Assembly (NCBI GenBank): GCA_030447145.1
Contig: JAUJLY010000117.1
Location: 1-7,890 of the forward strand
Source: Thermomicrobiales bacterium
GTDB taxonomy: Bacteria; Chloroflexota; Chloroflexia; Thermomicrobiales; UBA6265
Reading direction: 5' to 3'
DNA length: 7,890 nt
The notes beneath the pieces are model-generated. The model saw only the letters and a program-made list of their open reading frames with translations. It did not search any database and was not told where the DNA came from. Below, piece after piece: positions 5,000-7,890 of this stretch. A program made the translations under genes and the position numbers. Each line of letters begins with the position of its first letter. The first letter of the stretch is position 1.

Positions 5000-7627
5000 A
5001 TGACCAAGATCAAGACGCTGTACATCGTGAATCATAGCCATACCGATATCGGTTTCACGGACTACCAGGATCTCTGTTTCCGGCAGCACAAGGAGTTCAT
5101 CGATCAGGCGATGGACCTGATGGATGCAACTGCCAATTACCCTGAAGAGGCCAGGTATCAGTGGACCTGTGAAGTCACCGGGATGACGGAGCGTTATTTG
5201 CGAGAAGCGAGCGAAGAACAGCGGACCCGATTCCACCAATGGAATTCAGTTGGGGCAATGGATGTCGCCGGCATGCAGTACAACCTGACACCGTTGCTTA
5301 CTCCGGAGCAAATGATACGGTCGCTGTATCCGGTGCGACGGCTCCGCGATGAGTTCGAGGTGGAGGTCAGCGCGGCCATGCAGAGCGATGTCAATGGCAT
5401 CAGCTGGATGTTCGCCGATTTGCTGCCTGCGCTTGGGATCGACTTTCTCACCATGTCGGTGAACCCGTTTCGAGGAGGCGTACCGAAGCCCATGCCCACC
5501 GGTTTCTGGTGGGAAAGTCCAACCTGACAAAAGCTCCTCACCTGGAACGGGTTTCACTATCTCTTTGGCCGGAGCATTTCCAAGCTGGGCGACTGGCGCT
5601 TCGTCGAGGAGTCCCTTGGGAGGGAGGTCAGCAAACTTGAGCGCGATGACGCGTATCCCTTCGATTTCATGTACTGCCAATCGACCCACCCGATCCGGGT
5701 AGACAATGGTCCGCCCGACATCAAGATGGCCGACTTTGTCAGGGAGTGGAACGCATCGAACCGGGAGCCCCGGATGGTGTTCACAACGCCGGCCAAGTTC
5801 GGCCGCGTCCTCCGCGATCAATACGGGGACTCGCTTGCCACCTGGCGTGGTGACTGGTTAGATTGGTGGTCAGACGGAGTGGCGTCCAGCGCCTACGAAA
5901 CCGGAGTGAACCGAACCACCCACGAGTTGCTCCATGAGGCGGAAGCCCTTGGCGCGTGGGTGAGCAGCCGTGGCGAACAGCTGTGGTCAGCAAAGCGGGC
6001 CGACTCAGCGTTTGAACAGGCGACACTCTATGATGAGCATACGTGGGGCGCGTTCGCCAGTATAGAGAGGCCGCAGTCACGCTGGACCAAGGCACAGTGG
6101 AACCGTAAGGCCTCCTTCGCCTACACGGCGTCGAGCGAGGCACACGATCTGGTTGCGCGAGGGGCCAATCATCTGGCGCGAACGGTTGGGACACCTGGGC
6201 CTGAGGGTATGTTCAACCTCGGTGACCTGGACCCGTCGGCGGCCTATCCAACTCCCCATGATGATCACATTCTGGTGATCAACACGCTCCCATGGGAGCG
6301 AAACGTCCTGGCGGAGGAGCCTGAACTTCGTGGGGGTGCCGCGCCAGCCGGCGTTCTGGATTGCTTCTTCCCCCGAGGTGTTTCCTGGGGAGGAGCACGT
6401 CCGGAGTCACCGATCCGTATGGTCTCAGGAGCCGTTCCGACATATGGATATGCGTTTCTGTCTGTTGACGCCCAGCCGTCCAATGCGGACCTCCGCACCG
6501 AGACCAACGTTATCGAGAACAGTGCCTACCGACTGAGAATTGATCCGGACACAGGCGCGGTCTCGGAGTGGATTGACTTCGCTACCGGGCACAACTACGC
6601 GGGTTCCTATCAGGGGTATGGCATAGGCCAATATGTTTACGAGTGGGTTGACGACCCCGGGCAGCGGAACGCCCTCTTTGTCGGTGATTTTTCGGCGGAA
6701 GACTTCGGGGTTCGGGTCAAAGACACGCCATTTCGTCGAGAGACCGCAACCGATGTGATTGTGGATGAACCGGTCATTGGTCAGGGACACGTCTCGATCA
6801 CTGTCCACATCAAGGGGCGCGGTATTCGGAGCGCGAGTTGTACCTATCGGCTGTCGACGGGAGTAAAGGCCCTCGAGATTGACTGGTTGCTCGACAAGGA
6901 ACACGAAACGGATGTAGAGGCGGTCTTTGTCGCGTTTCCCTTCAACCTCGGCACTCCGGCGTTTCGCGCGGACATCAATGGCATCCCGATCACTCCGGAA
7001 GAGGATCAGATCCACGGCACGGTCCGGGATTGGTATCCGATTCACCGGTGGGTTGACGTCAGTGATAACCAGCGGGGAGTCACTGTAGCGCCTCTTGATG
7101 CACCGTTGGTCCATCTCGGCGGGATTACGACCGGTCGATGGGCGGAAACCCTTGAGCCGGAAGGGCCGACGATCATGTCATGGGCTCTCAATAACCACTG
7201 GATGGTCAATTTCAAAGCAAGCCAAGGGGGTGAAATTCCCCTTCGGTTTCGACTCACGACCCACGAGGGCCACTGCAATGATGGTGAAGCGAACCGGTTC
7301 GCTCAGGAGCAGGCAACGCCGCTGATCGTGCTAAGGGATCTGGCGCCTACCAATGATTTGAAGGGCCAGTTCCTCGAGGTGGCCGACGGCCCGGTACAGG
7401 TGATTCACATGAAGCCGGCAGACTTTGGGGAGGGGATCATCATACGGCTTCAGAACCTCGACGCGGAAGCGCAAAACACGCGCTTGCACTTCCCTGCGGT
7501 GCCACCACAAAGGGCATATCTGACCTCCCCGGATGAGCGTGACAGCGAGACAATCCCGCTAGAAGGGGAGGGCATCAACGTTGAGGTTGGTCCACGAGCA
7601 GTGCAGTCTTTGCGCGTGACGTTCTAA
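5000..7627 (+). pseudogene. GH38-like alpha-mannosidase, interrupted by an in-frame TGA
   Basis: Read through, the gene spans 875 codon positions with no signal peptide, as expected for a cytoplasmic GH38-type mannosidase. The ATG at 5000 is preferred over the GTG at 4964 because of GGGGAGGG 9 bases upstream and because the family begins directly with its first strand (TLYIVNHSHTDIGFTD). H14-T-D16 is the zinc-binding H-x-D pair; D130 in MQSDVNGISW is the likely nucleophile and zinc ligand; H347 in YDEHTWGA is the probable remaining zinc ligand. The GH38 C-terminal beta domain starts near ENSAYRLRIDPDTG and ends with VNFKASQGGEIP and further strands. TGA at 5525-5527 is codon 176, inside WWESPT-stop-QKLLTWNGF, where relatives commonly have Gly; GGA to TGA is one change. 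The frame continues cleanly for 699 residues. Without readthrough, the first piece keeps H14, D16 and D130 but loses H347 and all C-terminal domains, so neither piece should be active alone. The next in-frame ATG is at 5669. Confidence 0.85.
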
Positions 7628-7837
7628 ACAGCCTACTGCTACAAGATCAGGGACAACTACGGCATGACCCTGGGCGGGATGCCAGTGCCGTGGGCCAGTC
7701 TCCAGGACGAGGCCCGCGGCATACGGCTCAGGTATGTACTGGACCACCTAGGAGAATCACCGGTGGCAGACCATCGGCTACCCCTCGGGCCACACGGCGG
7801 ACGAGACGAAGTAGGTCGCGTCCATCGCGTCCCATAA
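7628..7837 (+). other. Protein-like open frame after the mannosidase, unidentified (possible gene remnant)
   Basis: In the mannosidase frame, bases after its TAA stay open to a TAA at 7835-7837. The first 36 codons or so (YKIRDNYGMTLGGMPVPW, then a charged helix-like stretch LQDEARGIRLRYVLDHL) end almost always in G or C, which looks like real coding sequence. There is no start with a ribosome binding site; the first ATG is at 7664, giving 57 residues. Its second half overlaps the minus-strand gene end at 7778-7890, so at most the first 110-150 bases can be meaningful. I do not recognise the family. It may be the remnant of a lost gene or a chance frame. Confidence 0.2.
7686..7721. terminator. 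GC-rich hairpin between convergent genes (candidate transcript end)
   Basis: TGCCGTGGGCC (7686-7696) pairs with GGCCCGCGGCA (7711-7721) over 11 positions with one G-U pair, around a 14-base loop. It lies 58 bases after the mannosidase stop and 56 bases beyond the stop of the minus-strand gene, so it could serve both transcripts. There is no T-tract on either side, so it is a strong stem rather than a textbook intrinsic terminator. Confidence 0.4.
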
Positions 7838-7890
7838 CCGGCGCTGGACTCCAAGGCGCGTGCGATAATCGGTCCACTCCCGCGTGTCGC
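7778..7890 (-). CDS. Possible GH20 beta-N-acetylhexosaminidase, C-terminal end (cut by window edge)
   Basis: The minus-strand frame is open from the right edge to a TAG (complement of 7778-7780), giving the last 36 residues of a gene that starts outside the window. Codons end in G or C in 31 of 36 cases, a strong coding signal. The sequence (REWTDYRTRLGVQRRLWDAM, then a Tyr-Phe and a closing VWPEG) resembles the C-terminal helix and tail of GH20 hexosaminidases, which typically read like F/Y-R-x-R-L, a dozen residues, then N-Y/F-x-x-S-P-x-V-x-W-P. The resemblance is short and from memory, so the family is tentative. If correct, it would remove terminal GlcNAc and fit the mannosidases around it. 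It converges on the mannosidase with 150 bases between the two stops. Confidence 0.4.
   Translation of the reverse strand, partial: DTREWTDYRTRLGVQRRLWDAMDATYFVSSAVWPEG

Noticed and set aside
3658..5527. Reassigned genetic code (for example UGA read as Gly, as in some candidate phyla)
   Set aside because: TGA and TAG both end intact genes in this window, only one of each occurs inside genes, and the proteins do not look like those of the known UGA-Gly lineages.
5525..5575. Selenocysteine at the mannosidase TGA
   Set aside because: Family members are expected to have Gly, not Cys, there. The position is not catalytic, and I saw no convincing SECIS-like stem-loop just downstream.
5246..5821. 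Minus-strand open frame of 191 codons across the mannosidase stop
   Set aside because: It is antisense to conserved GH38 sequence on both sides of the TGA; its openness follows from the codon composition of the sense strand.
6425..7114. Minus-strand open frame of 229 codons
   Set aside because: It lies wholly antisense to the well-supported mannosidase, has no ribosome binding site I could see and resembles no family.
7657..7854. Minus-strand 65-codon frame at the right edge
   Set aside because: It overlaps the better-supported minus-strand C-terminal frame (7778-7890) in another frame, and its composition is not protein-like.

Overview
The window is a carbohydrate-uptake and glycan-trimming locus from a moderately GC-rich bacterium. 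A twin-arginine-exported substrate-binding protein without a lipobox cysteine, a CUT1-type permease pair with no ATPase gene beside it, cytoplasmic GH38-type mannosidases and an FCD-type GntR regulator together suggest Chloroflexota (Thermomicrobia/Sphaerobacter-like) or, less likely, an actinobacterium. This placement is inferred from protein style, not from a marker gene.

Layout, left to right. Positions 1-446 hold the C-terminal end of a GH38-like alpha-mannosidase (+). A GntR/FadR-family regulator (-, 453-1184) ends tail-to-tail with it, 6 bases away. A 441-base divergent intergenic region (1185-1625) carries a good sigma-70-type promoter pointing right, short palindromes and a long 5' leader. 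The operon follows: substrate-binding protein (1626-2999), a strong intercistronic hairpin (3013-3048), permease 1 (3124-4065, interrupted by an in-frame TAG at 3658), permease 2 (4062-4883, ATGA overlap with permease 1), and a second GH38-like alpha-mannosidase (5000-7627, interrupted by an in-frame TGA at 5525). The right edge has a GC-rich hairpin, a protein-like open frame of unknown nature, and the last 36 codons of a minus-strand gene resembling the C-terminus of a GH20 beta-hexosaminidase.

How the parts would work together: the binding protein captures an oligosaccharide outside the cell, the two permeases import it using an ATPase encoded elsewhere, and the mannosidases (with a possible hexosaminidase) trim it inside. 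Mannosidase plus hexosaminidase would fit mannose/GlcNAc-containing glycans such as N-glycan fragments. The divergent GntR protein is the natural regulator.

The most striking feature is that two of the four operon genes each carry exactly one premature stop with the reading frame perfectly intact on both sides. Genes in the same window end normally with TAA, TAG and TGA, so a reassigned genetic code is unlikely. Recent decay, base-calling error, or leaky readthrough/reinitiation are the live explanations. I found no CRISPR array, tRNA, rRNA, insertion sequence or clearly new system.
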